A program made the translations under genes and the position numbers. 64,000 nucleotides of DNA, from positions 2,046,001-2,110,000 of the forward strand of contig NZ_SGXM01000001.1 of the NCBI RefSeq assembly GCF_004217045.1, in the 5' to 3' direction. The notes beneath the pieces are model-generated. The model did not search any database. It was not told where the DNA came from and was given only the letters and a program-made list of their open reading frames with translations. The DNA comes from Cupriavidus agavae (lineage in GTDB: Bacteria > Pseudomonadota > Gammaproteobacteria > Burkholderiales > Burkholderiaceae). How positions within the stretch are numbered: position 1 is the stretch's first letter; the number at the start of each line of letters is the position of its first letter. Below are positions 16,624 through 27,094 of the stretch, one piece after another.

Positions 16624-17949
16624 TCAGTGGGTCAGGCCCTGCTCCTCCTCCCGCCCCTTGCCGAGCAGGTGGTAGAGCAGGATGGCGCCAAACGTGGCGG
16701 TACCGATACCGCCCAGCGTCATGCCGCCGAGCTTCAGCGTCAGGTCGCCAGCGGCCACGGTCAGCGTGGCGCCCACGGTGATCAGGTTGCGCGAACTCGA
16801 GAAATCGACGTGGTTCTGCACCCAGATGCGCCCCGCCGTGGCCGAGATCAGGCCGAACACGACGATGGTCAGCCCGCCGATCACCGGACCGGGAATGGTC
16901 AGGATCAGCGCGCCGAACTTCGGCGAGAACCCGAGCAGAATCGCCACGGCAGCGGCCACGACGAAAATCAGCGTCGAGTAGATCTTGGTCACCGCCATCA
17001 CGCCCATGTTCTCGGCGTAGGTGGTCACGCCCGTGCCGCCGCCCGAGGCGGACAGCATCGTCGCCACGCCATCGCCGATGAACGCGCGGCCGATGTACGG
17101 ATCGAGATTGCGGCCCGTCATCACCCCGATTGCCTTGATGTGGCCCAGGTTCTCGGCCACCAGCACGATGGCCACCGGCGCTATCAGCAGCATGGCATTG
17201 AATTCGAACACCGGCGTGGTGAATTCCGGCATGCCGAACCAGCTCGCCGCCGCCACGCCAGAGAAATCGATGGCCTTGCCCATGCCCATCACATTGGTAG
17301 CGACGAAGTAAGCCAGGTAACCGGCCAGCCCGCCCAGCAGCACCGGCAGGCGTCCCAGCATGCCGGGCGCGCGCACCGCGATGAGGCCAACAGCCAGCAC
17401 GGTCAGCAGGCCCACCCAGGTGTCGAGCGGCGCACCGCTGACGGCCTTCACGGCCACCGGCGCCAGGTTCAGCCCGATCGCCGCGACGATGGCGCCCGTG
17501 ACCACCGGCGGCATCAGCTTCTCCACCCACGAGTAACCTACCGCCTGCACGACGAGCCCGATCACGGTGTACAGCGCCCCGGCCGCGATGATGCCGCCCA
17601 GCGCCACCGGAATATTCGGGTTGGGGCCGCTACCCGCATAGCCGGTAGCGGCAATCACCACGGCGATGAACGCGAAGCTCGAACCCAGGTAGCTCGGCAC
17701 CCGGCCGCGCACGCACAGGAAGAACAGCAGGGTGCCGATGCCCGAAAACAGGATGGCGATATTGGGATGGAAGCCCATCAGGATCGGCGCAATCGCCGTG
17801 GAGCCAAACATCGCCACCACGTGCTGGATGCCCGCGAGCAGCGTCTGCCCGGCCGGCAGCCGTTCGTCGGGCCCGATCACACCCGTGGTCTTGAGCCGCC
17901 ATGTCGGCAGGAAACTCCCGTCGTCGGTACTGTCCTGGCCATTCGCCAT
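16624..17949 (-). CDS. NCS2 nucleobase:cation symporter, uracil permease type
   Basis: A 441-residue membrane protein with about 14 hydrophobic segments, member of the nucleobase/ascorbate transporter family 2. Diagnostic regions: GIQHVVAMFGSTAIAPILMG in TM1, IPVALGGIIAAGALYTVIGL, the substrate motif VAENLGHIKAIGVMTGRNLD around residue 250, GDGVATMLSASGGGTGVTTYAENMGVMAVTKIYS, and PGPVIGGLTIVVFGLISATAGRIW. These fit the UraA/RutG uracil-type branch more than xanthine or urate permeases. The 216 bases upstream hold no gene; 17981-18011 is a T/G-rich stretch. Confidence 0.9.
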   Translation of the reverse strand: MANGQDSTDDGSFLPTWRLKTTGVIGPDERLPAGQTLLAGIQHVVAMFGSTAIAPILMGFHPNIAILFSGIGTLLFFLCVRGRVPSYLGSSFAFIAVVIAATGYAGSGPNPNIPVALGGIIAAGALYTVIGLVVQAVGYSWVEKLMPPVVTGAIVAAIGLNLAPVAVKAVSGAPLDTWVGLLTVLAVGLIAVRAPGMLGRLPVLLGGLAGYLAYFVATNVMGMGKAIDFSGVAAASWFGMPEFTTPVFEFNAMLLIAPVAIVLVAENLGHIKAIGVMTGRNLDPYIGRAFIGDGVATMLSASGGGTGVTTYAENMGVMAVTKIYSTLIFVVAAAVAILLGFSPKFGALILTIPGPVIGGLTIVVFGLISATAGRIWVQNHVDFSSSRNLITVGATLTVAAGDLTLKLGGMTLGGIGTATFGAILLYHLLGKGREEEQGLTH

Positions 17950-18165
17950 CTTGTTCTCTCCCTGTCAGCGGTACGCCCGTGCTGGTCTGTTGTGTCGTGT
18001 TGTGTTGTCATCGGCTCCGGCGGATCCCATGCGGGGCCGGAGCGGCGATGCGGATGATACCGCGCACCCTGCGCCGTGCAAAACGGCACCGGCGCGGCAC
18101 CGATGCCAGCCAAGCACAACGCATACCAGGGTCGGTGTGTTGACCGCCCACACCCTGCGGGCAGG

Positions 18166-18585
18166 TCAGCGGGCGGCGGGCTTCTGGGCCGGCGCCTTCG
18201 CGGCCGGTGCCGGCGCAGTCTGGGCCGCCTGGGGCGCCGCCCGGGCCGGCGTTGGCGCGGCGGCCTTGCCGAAGGTCAAGCCTGCGGCTTCGAGGTTGGC
18301 TGCCGATTTCGGCCCCACGCCCGGCACGCGGTCCGCGAGGTCGATGGCGTCCTTGAACGCGCCGTGCTTCGTCCGCTCGTCGAGGATGCGTTTGGCGGTG
18401 GCCGGGCCGATACCCTTGACCGAGGTCAATGCCGACTCGTCGGCCGCATTGATATCGATCGCGGCGCACGCGGGGCCCATCGCCAGCATGGCCAGCGCGG
18501 CGCCGAAGGCCACGGCCACACGCCGGCAGCCGCCACGCGCGGCGTCGGCCATTTCGGACAGCAGGGATACGAACGTCTTTTGCAT
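18166..18585 (-). CDS. ComEA-type helix-hairpin-helix protein
   Basis: A 139-residue secreted or membrane-anchored DNA-binding protein. The start at 18585 (MQKTFVSLLSEMADAARGG) has a strong ribosome binding site (AAGGAG). A hydrophobic signal segment (VAVAFGAALAMLAMG, cleavage near ACA) is followed by two helix-hairpin-helix units: IDINAADESALTSVKGIGPATAKRI and FKDAIDLADRVPGVGPKSAANL. The last 40 residues are Ala/Pro-rich. ComEA proteins bind incoming DNA in the periplasm during natural transformation; this role is inference. Confidence 0.88.
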   Translation of the reverse strand: MQKTFVSLLSEMADAARGGCRRVAVAFGAALAMLAMGPACAAIDINAADESALTSVKGIGPATAKRILDERTKHGAFKDAIDLADRVPGVGPKSAANLEAAGLTFGKAAAPTPARAAPQAAQTAPAPAAKAPAQKPAAR

Positions 18586-18808
18586 CAGGAACTCCTTTTC
18601 CGTTGGATTCAACCCGCCACCGGATGGCAGCGGGACGATCAGGATAGGAGTCCGAGCGGACGACAGAAACGGCCGGACACACAAGTTCACAACTCCCGCG
18701 CGCTTATGTGTCCGAACTGCAATAGGAGCGTTGCACTCCCAGAATTTCTACGAGATTCACGGGCGCAAAGCGACGGCCGGCGTCGCGCTCCCGCCACAGC
18801 ATTCCGGC

Positions 18809-19801
18809 TCAGCTACGTTCCATCAGCCACTTGCAGTAACGCGTCACGCCTTCCTGCACGGTCAGGAACGGTGCGTCGTAGCCGGCCGAACGCAGGCGCG
18901 AGACATCGGACTGCGTGAAGCACTGGTACTTGCCGCGCAGCGCATCGGGAAACTTCACGTACTCGACCAGCCCTTCCTGCACCATCTCGTCGAGCGAGAG
19001 CGGCGGCTTGTCGTCAGCCTCGCGCAGCGCATTGACCACCGAGACGGCGATATCGTTGAACGGCTGCGAACGCCCCGTGCCCAGGTTGAAGATGCCGGAC
19101 TTCCCGGGATGGTCGAGGAAGTACAGGTTGACCTTGACCACGTCTTCCACCGAGACGAAATCGCGGCTCTGCGTGCCCGGGGCGTAGCCGTTGTACTCGC
19201 CGAACAGCTTCACGGTGCCTTCGGCACGGAACTGGTTGAAATGGTGGAACGCCACCGAAGCCATGCGGCCCTTGTGATACTCGCGCGGGCCGTAGACGTT
19301 GAAATAGCGGAAGCCGACGATCTGTGACAGCGCCGACGGCAGGCGGCGGCGCACCACCTGGTCGAACAGGAACTTCGAGTAGCCGTAGACGTTCAGCGGC
19401 TTCTCGTACTCCCGGTCCTCGCGGAACATCGTAGAAGCGCCATAAGTAGCCGCCGACGACGCATACAGGAACTGCGTGCCCTGCTCCAGGCAGGCCTCCA
19501 TCAGCGCCAGCGTGTAGCGGTAGTTGTTCTCCATCATGTAGCGGCCGTCGGTCTCCATGGTGTCGGAACACGCGCCCTCATGGAACACCGCACGGACACG
19601 GCCGAAATCGCCGCGCCGGAAGCGCTCCACGAACTCGGTCTTGTCGAGATAGTCGGCGATTTCGCAATCGACGAGGTTGTTGAACTTCTCGGCGCGCGTG
19701 AGGTTGTCCACGGCGACGATGTCGCTCTCGCCGCGGTCGTTGAGGCCCTTGACTAGGTTGCTGCCGACAAAGCCGGCGGCGCCGGTCACGATGATGGTCA
19801 T
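18809..19801 (-). CDS. hldD: ADP-L-glycero-D-manno-heptose 6-epimerase
   Basis: HldD (RfaD) converts ADP-D-glycero- to ADP-L-glycero-beta-D-manno-heptose, the activated heptose for the LPS inner core. 330 residues with the NAD(P)-binding [14 protein letters not shown] motif at the N-terminus, catalytic [13 protein letters not shown] (Tyr-x3-Lys), and [18 protein letters not shown] epimerase-specific sequence. It follows hldA by 24 bases and ends the ugd-hldA-hldD group. The 223 bases between it and the ComEA gene hold no gene. Confidence 0.96.
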   Translation of the reverse strand: MTIIVTGAAGFVGSNLVKGLNDRGESDIVAVDNLTRAEKFNNLVDCEIADYLDKTEFVERFRRGDFGRVRAVFHEGACSDTMETDGRYMMENNYRYTLALMEACLEQGTQFLYASSAATYGASTMFREDREYEKPLNVYGYSKFLFDQVVRRRLPSALSQIVGFRYFNVYGPREYHKGRMASVAFHHFNQFRAEGTVKLFGEYNGYAPGTQSRDFVSVEDVVKVNLYFLDHPGKSGIFNLGTGRSQPFNDIAVSVVNALREADDKPPLSLDEMVQEGLVEYVKFPDALRGKYQCFTQSDVSRLRSAGYDAPFLTVQEGVTRYCKWLMERS

Positions 19802-19825
19802 GGCGGTATCTGGCTGTGGCGCGCC

Positions 19826-20770
19826 TCAGGCGGCGCCGAACAATTCGGAATAACTGACGACGGCGGTGCCGAGCTTGCCGACAACGATGCTGCCGGCGCG
19901 GTTGGCGTGCTGCACGGCTTCCTTGAGCGGCACGCCGGCGCCGAGCATGGCGGCCAGCGTGGCAATCACGGTGTCGCCGGCCCCCGATACATCATAGACT
20001 TCGCGCGCCTGGGCCGAGACATGGAGCACCTCGGCCTCGGTGTAGAGCGTCATGCCCTCTTCCGAGCGGGTCAGCAGCAGTGCTTCGAGCTGCAGGTCGC
20101 GGCGCAGGTTCTGCGCGCGGATCGTCAGGTCGGCCTCGGTCTTCCACGCACCGACCACGGCGCGCATTTCGGAGCGGTTCGGCGTGATCAGCGTGGCGCC
20201 GCGATAGCGCGAGTAGTCGTCGCCCTTCGGGTCGATCAGCACGGTCCGGCCGGCCGCGCGGCCGGCCTCCACCATGCGGCCCACGTGCGTGAGCCCGCCT
20301 TTGCCGTAGTCAGACAGCACCAGCACCTGGTAATCGTTGACCAGCGCGTTGTAGCGGTCCTGTACCGAAGCCAGCACTTCGCTGGCCGGGGCGTTCTCGA
20401 AATCCACCCGCAGCAGTTGCTGCTGGTGCGCCACCACGCGCAGCTTGATCGTGGTGTTCAGCGATTTGTCGTGGTGCAGGTAGGGCTGCACGTCGCTGGC
20501 GGCGAGCAGCGTCTCCAGCGTGCGGCCGGGCTCGTCGTCGCCGACCACGCCCAGCATGCCGACCCGCGCGCCCAGCGCCGCGGCGTTGCGGGCCACGTTG
20601 GCCGCGCCGCCCAGACGTTCGTCGCTGCGCTTGATCTGCACCACCGGCACCGGCGCTTCGGGCGAGATGCGGTGCACGTCGCCGAACCAGTAGCGGTCCA
20701 GCATCATGTCGCCCACCACCAGCACCTGGGCCTGGCGGATCTGCTCCAGCGGAATCGTGTTCTTGCTCAT
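19826..20770 (-). CDS. hldA: D-glycero-beta-D-manno-heptose-7-phosphate kinase
   Basis: A PfkB-family sugar kinase of 314 residues that phosphorylates heptose 7-phosphate at C1. It corresponds to the kinase half of E. coli HldE (RfaE); the nucleotidyltransferase half is absent, so that step (HldC) must be encoded elsewhere, as is usual in beta-proteobacteria. Motifs: VLVVGDMMLDRYWFGDV at the N-terminus, GGAANVARNAAALGA, and the PfkB catalytic signature DVSGAGDTVIATLA with the base Asp. Confidence 0.94.
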   Translation of the reverse strand: MSKNTIPLEQIRQAQVLVVGDMMLDRYWFGDVHRISPEAPVPVVQIKRSDERLGGAANVARNAAALGARVGMLGVVGDDEPGRTLETLLAASDVQPYLHHDKSLNTTIKLRVVAHQQQLLRVDFENAPASEVLASVQDRYNALVNDYQVLVLSDYGKGGLTHVGRMVEAGRAAGRTVLIDPKGDDYSRYRGATLITPNRSEMRAVVGAWKTEADLTIRAQNLRRDLQLEALLLTRSEEGMTLYTEAEVLHVSAQAREVYDVSGAGDTVIATLAAMLGAGVPLKEAVQHANRAGSIVVGKLGTAVVSYSELFGAA

Positions 20771-20797
20771 GAACTGTCCTTTACGGTGCCAACGGGA

Positions 20798-22171
20798 TCA
20801 GGACGCGGCGTTGGAGCGCCCGATCGCGTGGTATTCGATGCCGGCCTGCGCCATGGCATCGGGTTCATAGAGGTTGCGGCCGTCGATGATGACCGGCGTC
20901 TTCAGCAGCTTGCGGATCTGCGCGAAATCGGGGCTGCGGAACACCTTCCATTCGGTCACGATCACGAGCGCATCGGCGCCGTCCAGCACGTCCATCTGCG
21001 CCTCGCAGAACTGCACCCGCGCCATGCCGCCGGGAGTGCCGGCCAGGTCCTGCTCGATCACGCGGCGGGCTTCGGCCATGGCCACGGGATCGTGCACCCG
21101 CAGCGCCGCGCCGCGCGACACCAGTTCACGGGCCAGCACGCGCGAGGGTGCCTCGCGCATGTCGTCGGTATTGGGCTTGAACGCCAGGCCCCAGACGCCG
21201 AACGTGCGGCCGCTCAGGTCCTCGCCGAAGCGGCGCACCACCTTGTCGCCCAGCACCTGCTTCTGGGCGTTGTTGACGCGCTCCACGGCCTCGAGCACGC
21301 GCATCGGCTTGCCGTGGTCGCTGGCGGTGCGCATCAGCGCCTGCACGTCCTTGGGGAAGCACGAGCCGCCGTAGCCGGCGCCCGCGTAGAGGAAGCTGTA
21401 GCCAATGCGCGGGTCCGAGCCGATGCCCAGGCGCACCAGTTCGATGTCGGCACCCACTTCGTCAGCCAGGTTTGCCAGCTCGTTCATGAACGAGATGCGC
21501 GTGGCCAGCATCGAGTTGGCGGCGTACTTGGTGAATTCCGCCGAGCGTACATCCATATAGAAGGTGCGTTCATGGTTGCGGTTGAACGGCGCGTAGAGCT
21601 GGCGCATGATCGCCTGCGCGTGCCGGCCGGACGCATCGGGCGCGCAGCCCAGCACGATGCGGTCGGGCCGCATGAAATCCTCGACGGCCGCGCCCTCCTT
21701 GAGAAACTCCGGGTTCGACACAACCGAGTACTGCAGGTCCTCCAGCCCCCGTGCAGCCAGTTCCTCGCGGATGGCCGCGCTGACGCGGTCGCCGGTGCCC
21801 ACCGGGACCGTCGACTTGTCCACCACGACCTTGAAGCCGGTCATGTGCCGGCCGATATTGCGCGCGGCCGCCAACACGTACTGCAGGTCGGCCGAGCCGT
21901 CCTCGTCGGGCGGCGTGCCCACGGCGATGAACTGCACGTCGGCATGCTCGACGCTGGCCGCCACATCGGTCGAAAACGTCAGCCGGCCCGCCGCGCGGTT
22001 GCGGTCGATCAATTCCTTGAGGCCCGGCTCGTAGATCGGCACGCCGCCGGCGTTGAGCAGCGCGATCTTGCGCTCATCCACATCGAGGCAGAACACAGCA
22101 TTGCCAAGCTCTGCCAGGCAGGCGCCGGTCACCAGACCCACATAGCCGCTGCCGATAATCGTGATTTTCAT
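20798..22171 (-). CDS. ugd: UDP-glucose 6-dehydrogenase
   Basis: Oxidises UDP-glucose to UDP-glucuronate with two NAD+, feeding capsule, LPS or 4-aminoarabinose synthesis. 457 residues. The NAD motif is [17 protein letters not shown] at the N-terminus, the catalytic cysteine is in [17 protein letters not shown], and the C-terminal UDP-binding domain starts at [21 protein letters not shown]. Placed between lapB and hldA with 39- and 27-base gaps, so all three are probably co-transcribed envelope genes. Confidence 0.96.
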   Translation of the reverse strand: MKITIIGSGYVGLVTGACLAELGNAVFCLDVDERKIALLNAGGVPIYEPGLKELIDRNRAAGRLTFSTDVAASVEHADVQFIAVGTPPDEDGSADLQYVLAAARNIGRHMTGFKVVVDKSTVPVGTGDRVSAAIREELAARGLEDLQYSVVSNPEFLKEGAAVEDFMRPDRIVLGCAPDASGRHAQAIMRQLYAPFNRNHERTFYMDVRSAEFTKYAANSMLATRISFMNELANLADEVGADIELVRLGIGSDPRIGYSFLYAGAGYGGSCFPKDVQALMRTASDHGKPMRVLEAVERVNNAQKQVLGDKVVRRFGEDLSGRTFGVWGLAFKPNTDDMREAPSRVLARELVSRGAALRVHDPVAMAEARRVIEQDLAGTPGGMARVQFCEAQMDVLDGADALVIVTEWKVFRSPDFAQIRKLLKTPVIIDGRNLYEPDAMAQAGIEYHAIGRSNAAS

Positions 22172-22210
22172 TGCTGAAGGTCCAGAACGGTGGCGTTTGC
22201 CTCAGATGAC

Positions 22211-23398
22211 CTAGCCAAGCGCTTCGGAACGGCGTGGCGCATACGTCTCCCAGCGATTGCAGCCGGGGCATTGCCAATAGAACAGGCGCGCCCTGAAACC
22301 GCACTCGCGGCAGGTGTAGCGCGCCAGATTACGCGTGCGAAGTTGCAGAAGATCGCGGATGGCGGCGGTTTCCTGCGACTGGGCGTCGGGCGCGCCCGTG
22401 CCGTCCGCCGCCTGGCCCGCGGCCTGGGCTTCGAAATACCTGGTCAGCGCCAGCAGCGATGGCTGACGGCGCAGTTGCTCGCGCATCAGGGCCGTGGCCC
22501 CCTCCGGACCATTGACCTCGAGTTCGGTCTTGTACGCGGTATCGAGCAGTTCCGGCGCCAGGTTGCCCTTGAGCAGCCCCCGCAGCCAATCCAGCGCCTT
22601 GCCCTGCTCGCCCAGCGCGCCATAGGCCTTGACCACGCGGTCGGCCACCAGCGGCAGGTAGGCGGCATCCTGGCTCTCGATGGCGAGCCAGTGCTGCAGC
22701 GCGCCCGGCAGGTCGCCGGCGGCGGCCGCCACGTCGCCCAGCAGGATCGGGGCGCGCACGTTGGCGGGGTTTTCCTCGCGGGCGCGGCCCAGCCAGGCGA
22801 TGGCGTCCTCGGGTTTTTTCTTCTGCAGCGCGTCCTGCGCCAGTTCGCAGCAGAACTGCGCGATCTGCACGCGGTAGTCCTTCTGTTCCAGCGTCTGCAG
22901 TTCCCGGGCGGCGTCGATGGCCTTGAGCCATTCCTTCTCGACTTCGTACAGCTCCAGCAATACCCGCTTGGCCGACGCCGCGTACGGCCCCGACATCAGC
23001 CGGCGCAGCGATTCCTCGGCGCGGTCGAGCAGGCCGGCGCGCAGGTAGTCCTGCCCCAGTTCATAGAGTGCGTGCTCACGTTCGGGCTCGGGCAGGTCAG
23101 GACGCGTGGCCAGGTTCTGGTGCACGCGGATCGCACGCTCGGTTTCGCCCCGGCGGCGGAACAGCGCGCCGAGTGCGAAGTGCAACTCCGTGGTCTCGGG
23201 ATCGAGCCGGGCCACCTCGACGAAGGCGTCGATCGCCTGGTCCGGCTGCTCGTTGAGCAGGAAATTGAGGCCCTTGAAATACGAACGGGGCAGCGCGCCC
23301 TGCTCGCTGATCAACTGGCGCAGGTCGAACCGCGCCGCCATCCAGCCAAGGCCAAAGACAAGTGGCAGCGCAAGCAGCCACCAGGTTTCAAACATCAT
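22211..23398 (-). CDS. lapB: lipopolysaccharide assembly protein LapB
   Basis: LapB (YciM) is an inner-membrane TPR protein that promotes FtsH-dependent turnover of LpxC and so balances LPS and phospholipid synthesis. 395 residues: an N-terminal membrane helix (WWLLALPLVFGLGWMAARF), about nine TPR-like repeats through residue 330, and a C-terminal rubredoxin-type metal site with two Cys pairs, CREC and CPGC (YTCRECGFRARLFYWQCPGC). Starts three bases after lapA, the usual lapAB pair. Confidence 0.95.
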   Translation of the reverse strand: MMFETWWLLALPLVFGLGWMAARFDLRQLISEQGALPRSYFKGLNFLLNEQPDQAIDAFVEVARLDPETTELHFALGALFRRRGETERAIRVHQNLATRPDLPEPEREHALYELGQDYLRAGLLDRAEESLRRLMSGPYAASAKRVLLELYEVEKEWLKAIDAARELQTLEQKDYRVQIAQFCCELAQDALQKKKPEDAIAWLGRAREENPANVRAPILLGDVAAAAGDLPGALQHWLAIESQDAAYLPLVADRVVKAYGALGEQGKALDWLRGLLKGNLAPELLDTAYKTELEVNGPEGATALMREQLRRQPSLLALTRYFEAQAAGQAADGTGAPDAQSQETAAIRDLLQLRTRNLARYTCRECGFRARLFYWQCPGCNRWETYAPRRSEALG

Positions 23399-23401
23399 GG
23401 A

Positions 23402-23728
23402 TCAGACTTTCGGGCCGACTACGTTATAGGGGACGCCCGGCTTGGCCTCTGGCGGCACGGGATCGACAGGCGCCGTTGCGGCGCGCACCTGGTTCAGGGC
23501 GCGGCGCAGCCGTGCGGCTTCCATGCGCTGGCGCATCAGGCCCGGCGCCACCGACGCCAGCGCCGCCAGAATGCCCAGCCCAAAGGCGGCCAGCAGGATC
23601 AGGATCAGCGGCGCATGCCAGACCGCGCCAAAGAACAACTGGAGGTCGGCATCGGCGGTATTGCGCAGCGCCAGCACGAACAACAGGACGAACAGGACGA
23701 TGCGGAAGATCCAGGCGACAAGTTTCAT
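23402..23728 (-). CDS. lapA: lipopolysaccharide assembly protein LapA
   Basis: A 108-residue inner-membrane protein (DUF1049). Two hydrophobic helices, IFRIVLFVLLFVLALRN and LILILLAAFGLGILAALAS, are separated by a short periplasmic loop, with a cytoplasmic basic helix after (RQRMEAARLRRALNQVRA). The start at 23728 (MKLVAWIFRIV) is chosen because the longer frame has no family resemblance. Partner of LapB in control of LPS synthesis. Confidence 0.92.
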   Translation of the reverse strand: MKLVAWIFRIVLFVLLFVLALRNTADADLQLFFGAVWHAPLILILLAAFGLGILAALASVAPGLMRQRMEAARLRRALNQVRAATAPVDPVPPEAKPGVPYNVVGPKV

Positions 23729-23913
23729 GCGGTGAGGGCCATCGGAACGAGAGCGGAGACCCGGCCGGCAATTGCGCAGCGGGGCCCGGGCGACGGATTC
23801 CCGGCATTGTAGCGGAATCACTTCGGCCAAACGGTAACCATTGGTCGCTTATTCGTCGCTTTCGCGCATAGTTGGCCTCCATTACGGCGCCGTAACGGGG
23901 GCGTAAACGAAGA

Positions 23914-23937
23914 AAGGCGCTCCCGGGGGAGCGCCTT
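23914..23937. terminator. stem-loop after ihfB
   Basis: AAGGCGCTCCC (23914-23924) pairs with GGGAGCGCCTT (23927-23937). On the minus strand the stem is followed by TCTTCGTTT. It lies in the 236-base gap between ihfB and lapA and probably separates the rpsA-ihfB and lapAB-ugd-hld units. Confidence 0.65.
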
Positions 23938-23964
23938 CCAGAGACTGCAGTACTTCAGAGCAGG

Positions 23965-24384
23965 CTACGAGCGGACCAGATTGAGCTGGCTATCCTCGTG
24001 CAGCCCCACCGAAGTGGACTGCACGGCGGACGATGCCGACATCGACCCGGCCTTGCCGTGCGACGCCTGGCCGTTGGCGGCCATGACGCCAGCCTGCGGC
24101 CCGGCCGGACGATCCACCCGTTCGCGCAACTCCTTGCCCGCCTTGAAGTGCGGCACCCGTTTCTCGGGCACCAGCACGCGTTCGCCGGACTTGGGGTTGC
24201 GCCCCACGCGAGGCGGCCGCCGGTTCAGACCAAAGCTGCCGAAGCCACGGATCTCGATGCGATGGCCATCGGCCAGGGCCTCGGACATCGCGTCGAGAAT
24301 CGTTTTCACCGAGATGTCCGCATCCCGCAGCAGCAACTGCGGGAAACGGGCAGCCAGTTTTTCGACGAGCTCGGACTTGGTCAT
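23965..24384 (-). CDS. ihfB: integration host factor subunit beta, with C-terminal extension
   Basis: IHF-beta bends DNA at specific sites as a heterodimer with IHF-alpha. Residues 1-93 are the standard HU/IHF fold: [15 protein letters not shown], the [26 protein letters not shown] beta-arm region with the conserved Pro of the intercalating tip, and [13 protein letters not shown]. The protein is 139 residues, about 45 longer than the usual 94, the extra part being Ala/Ser/Gly-rich. It follows rpsA by 33 bases, the order found in many proteobacteria. Confidence 0.95.
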   Translation of the reverse strand: MTKSELVEKLAARFPQLLLRDADISVKTILDAMSEALADGHRIEIRGFGSFGLNRRPPRVGRNPKSGERVLVPEKRVPHFKAGKELRERVDRPAGPQAGVMAANGQASHGKAGSMSASSAVQSTSVGLHEDSQLNLVRS

Positions 24385-24417
24385 GGGCGGTCTCGCTGTT
24401 CGCGCGGCGCTCGGATA

Positions 24418-26112
24418 TTACTGGTTGTCCTGGCCCAGCTTGGCCTTCAGCAGCGCGCCCAGGTTGGTCGTGCCAGCCGTGCCGGTGTCAGCCTGGAACT
24501 TCTGCATCGCTTCCTGCTGCTCTGCGCTGTCCTTGGCCTTGATCGACAGGTTGATGTTGCGCGACTTGCGGTCCACGTTCACCACCAGGGCGGTGATCTG
24601 CTCGCCTTCCTTCAGCACGTTGCGGGCATCTTCCACGCGGTCGGCGGAGATTTCCGAGGCGCGCAGGTAGCCTTCGACGTCGTCGGCCAGCTGCACCACG
24701 GCACCCTTCGGATCAACGGCCTTGATCACGCCATTGACGAGCGAACCCTTGTCGTTGGCCGAGATGAAGTTGTTGAACGGATCGCCCGACAGCTGCTTGA
24801 TACCCAGCGAGATGCGTTCCTTGTCGACGTCGATGCCCAGGACGACAGCTTCCACTTCGTCGCCCTTCTTGTACTTGCGCACGGCTTCTTCGCCCGACTC
24901 CTGCCACGACAGGTCCGACAGGTGCACCAGGCCGTCGATGCCGCCCGGCAGACCGATGAACACGCCGAAATCGGTGATCGACTTGATCTGGCCCGACAGC
25001 TTGTCGCCCTTCTTGTGGTTGCGGCTGAAATCGTCCCACGGGTTGGCCTTGCACTGCTTCATGCCCAGGCTGATACGACGCTTGTCTTCGTCGATATCCA
25101 GAACCATGACTTCGACTTCGTCGCCCAGCTGGACAACCTTCGACGGGGCCACGTTCTTGTTGGTCCAGTCCATTTCCGACACGTGGACCAGGCCTTCGAT
25201 ACCGGCTTCGATTTCCACGAATGCGCCGTAGTCGGTCAGGTTCGTGACCTTGCCGAACAGGCGCGTGCCTTGCGGGTAACGGCGCGAGATGCCCACCCAC
25301 GGATCTTCGCCCAGTTGCTTCACGCCCAGCGAGACGCGGTTCTTTTCCTGGTCGAACTTGAGGATCTTGGCGGTGATTTCCTGGCCAACCGACAGCACTT
25401 CGCTCGGGTGGCGGACACGGCGCCAGGCCAGGTCGGTGATGTGCAGCAGGCCGTCGATGCCACCCAGGTCCACGAACGCGCCGTAGTCGGTGATGTTCTT
25501 GACGATACCGTTGACGATCGCGCCTTCCTTCAGCGTTTCCATCAGCTTCTGGCGCTCTTCGCCCAGCGTGGCTTCCACCACGGCGCGGCGCGACAGCACG
25601 ACGTTGTTGCGCTTGCGGTCGAGCTTGATGACCTTGAATTCCAGGGTCTTGCCTTCGTACGGCGTGGTGTCCTTGATCGGACGCACGTCGACGAGCGAAC
25701 CGGGCAGGAACGCGCGGATGCCGTTGACCATGACGGTCAGGCCGCCCTTGACCTTGCCGGTCACGGTACCCGAGATGATCTCGCCGTCTTCCAGCGCCTT
25801 CTCGAGGTTCAGCCACGATGCCAGGCGCTTGGCCTTGTCGCGGGAGAGAATCGTGTCGCCATAGCCGTTCTCGAGTGCGTCGATGGCCACGGAGACGTAG
25901 TCGCCGGCCTGCACTTCGAGTTCGCCCTGGTCGTTCAGGAACTCCTCCACCGGCACGAATGCCTCGGACTTGAGGCCGGCGTTGACGACCACGAAGTTGT
26001 GGTCGATGCGCACCACTTCAGCGGAAATCACTTCGCCAGCCTTCATGTTGGAGCGGGCGATCGATTCCTCGAACAGTGCGGCAAAGGATTCGTTAGTTTG
26101 CAGGTCGGACAT
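24418..26112 (-). CDS. rpsA: 30S ribosomal protein S1
   Basis: S1 binds mRNA leaders and brings them to the 30S subunit. 564 residues with six S1 (OB-fold) repeats, each showing a G-x-V-x-x-I/V-x-D-Y/F-G-A/V-F-V core (for example [49 protein letters not shown]). The start at 26112 ([17 protein letters not shown]) is the family start. No Shine-Dalgarno sequence precedes it (the upstream bases are gattgctaactacgttt), as in E. coli rpsA, where S1 represses its own SD-less leader. The 154 bases between cmk and rpsA hold no gene. Confidence 0.97.
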   Translation of the reverse strand: MSDLQTNESFAALFEESIARSNMKAGEVISAEVVRIDHNFVVVNAGLKSEAFVPVEEFLNDQGELEVQAGDYVSVAIDALENGYGDTILSRDKAKRLASWLNLEKALEDGEIISGTVTGKVKGGLTVMVNGIRAFLPGSLVDVRPIKDTTPYEGKTLEFKVIKLDRKRNNVVLSRRAVVEATLGEERQKLMETLKEGAIVNGIVKNITDYGAFVDLGGIDGLLHITDLAWRRVRHPSEVLSVGQEITAKILKFDQEKNRVSLGVKQLGEDPWVGISRRYPQGTRLFGKVTNLTDYGAFVEIEAGIEGLVHVSEMDWTNKNVAPSKVVQLGDEVEVMVLDIDEDKRRISLGMKQCKANPWDDFSRNHKKGDKLSGQIKSITDFGVFIGLPGGIDGLVHLSDLSWQESGEEAVRKYKKGDEVEAVVLGIDVDKERISLGIKQLSGDPFNNFISANDKGSLVNGVIKAVDPKGAVVQLADDVEGYLRASEISADRVEDARNVLKEGEQITALVVNVDRKSRNINLSIKAKDSAEQQEAMQKFQADTGTAGTTNLGALLKAKLGQDNQ

Positions 26113-26266
26113 AAACGTAGTTAGCAATCCGCAATACAGTGGCCGGCACGACTATCGCGCTCAGTCTGCCAGTGCAGCGGGGTTAGGTTGCAATGCACCG
26201 GACATCGGATCCTTCCGAGCCGTCCGGGCTCCAGCGGTGCTGCAGCCCGCCTGCCGTTATCGCGCT

Positions 26267-26935
26267 TCAATGCGTTGCGCGCACGGCGGCATACCACTCC
26301 AGCACCTGCGTCACCGCCTCGTCCACCGTCATTTCAGAGGTGTCCAGGCGCTGCGCATCCTCTGCGGGACGCAGCGGCGCGGCGGCACGGGAACGGTCCC
26401 GCGCGTCGCGCGCCTCGAGGTCACGCAAAAGGTCTTCGATATTAGCAGAAATACCCTTATCAATCAATTGTTTATAGCGCCTGCGGGCGCGCGCCTCCAC
26501 GCTGGCCGTCAGGAACACCTTGAGGCGGGCCTCCGGGAAGATCACGGTGCCCATGTCGCGGCCATCCGCCACGAGTCCCGGCAGCTTGCGGAAGCCGCGC
26601 TGGAGTGCCGTCAACGCATCACGGACCGGCTGGTGCACCGCCAGCGCCGACGCACGGTTGCCAATCGCCTCCTGGCGGATCAACTGGCTGACTTCCTCGC
26701 CGGCCAGCCATACGCGATCCGGGCCAAACTTTACGTCGAGGTGCAAAGCCGTCCTGGCAAGGGTGTCGACGTCCTGCACGTCCACATTGGCACGGTCGCT
26801 GGCCAGCGCCACCAGCCGGTAGAGCGCGCCGCTGTCGAGCAGGTGGAAGCCAAGGGCATCCGCCACCTTGTGAGCCACCGTGCCTTTGCCAGACGCGGTT
26901 GGCCCATCTATGGTGATGACGTCGATGATAGTCAT
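26267..26935 (-). CDS. cmk: cytidylate kinase
   Basis: CMP/dCMP kinase of 222 residues. P-loop [17 protein letters not shown] near residue 10; NMP-binding region [30 protein letters not shown] with the conserved GRDMGT; LID region [10 protein letters not shown]. It belongs to the aroA-cmk-rpsA segment. In the 159-base gap upstream of it, ATGGTTGCG (27001-27009) and CGCAACCAT (about 27055-27063) form a long-range dyad of unknown meaning. Confidence 0.96.
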   Translation of the reverse strand: MTIIDVITIDGPTASGKGTVAHKVADALGFHLLDSGALYRLVALASDRANVDVQDVDTLARTALHLDVKFGPDRVWLAGEEVSQLIRQEAIGNRASALAVHQPVRDALTALQRGFRKLPGLVADGRDMGTVIFPEARLKVFLTASVEARARRRYKQLIDKGISANIEDLLRDLEARDARDRSRAAAPLRPAEDAQRLDTSEMTVDEAVTQVLEWYAAVRATH

Positions 26936-27094
26936 TCTTTATTAATTAGCTTGAAACTATTGATTTCCGAACTTGATGTCGAATCGATATGATGGGTGCC
27001 ATGGTTGCGTGGCAACGGCGCCTCCCGAAGTCGGCGCTCCCCACAAAAGACGCTGCGCAACCATCCAGAATCAGGCAGCGGCCGGCGTGCGCGC

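Noticed and set aside
27001..27063. ATGGTTGCG/CGCAACCAT long-range dyad upstream of cmk as a riboswitch
   Set aside because: Nine-base arms 45 bases apart without terminator or conserved core; may be chance in GC-rich DNA.
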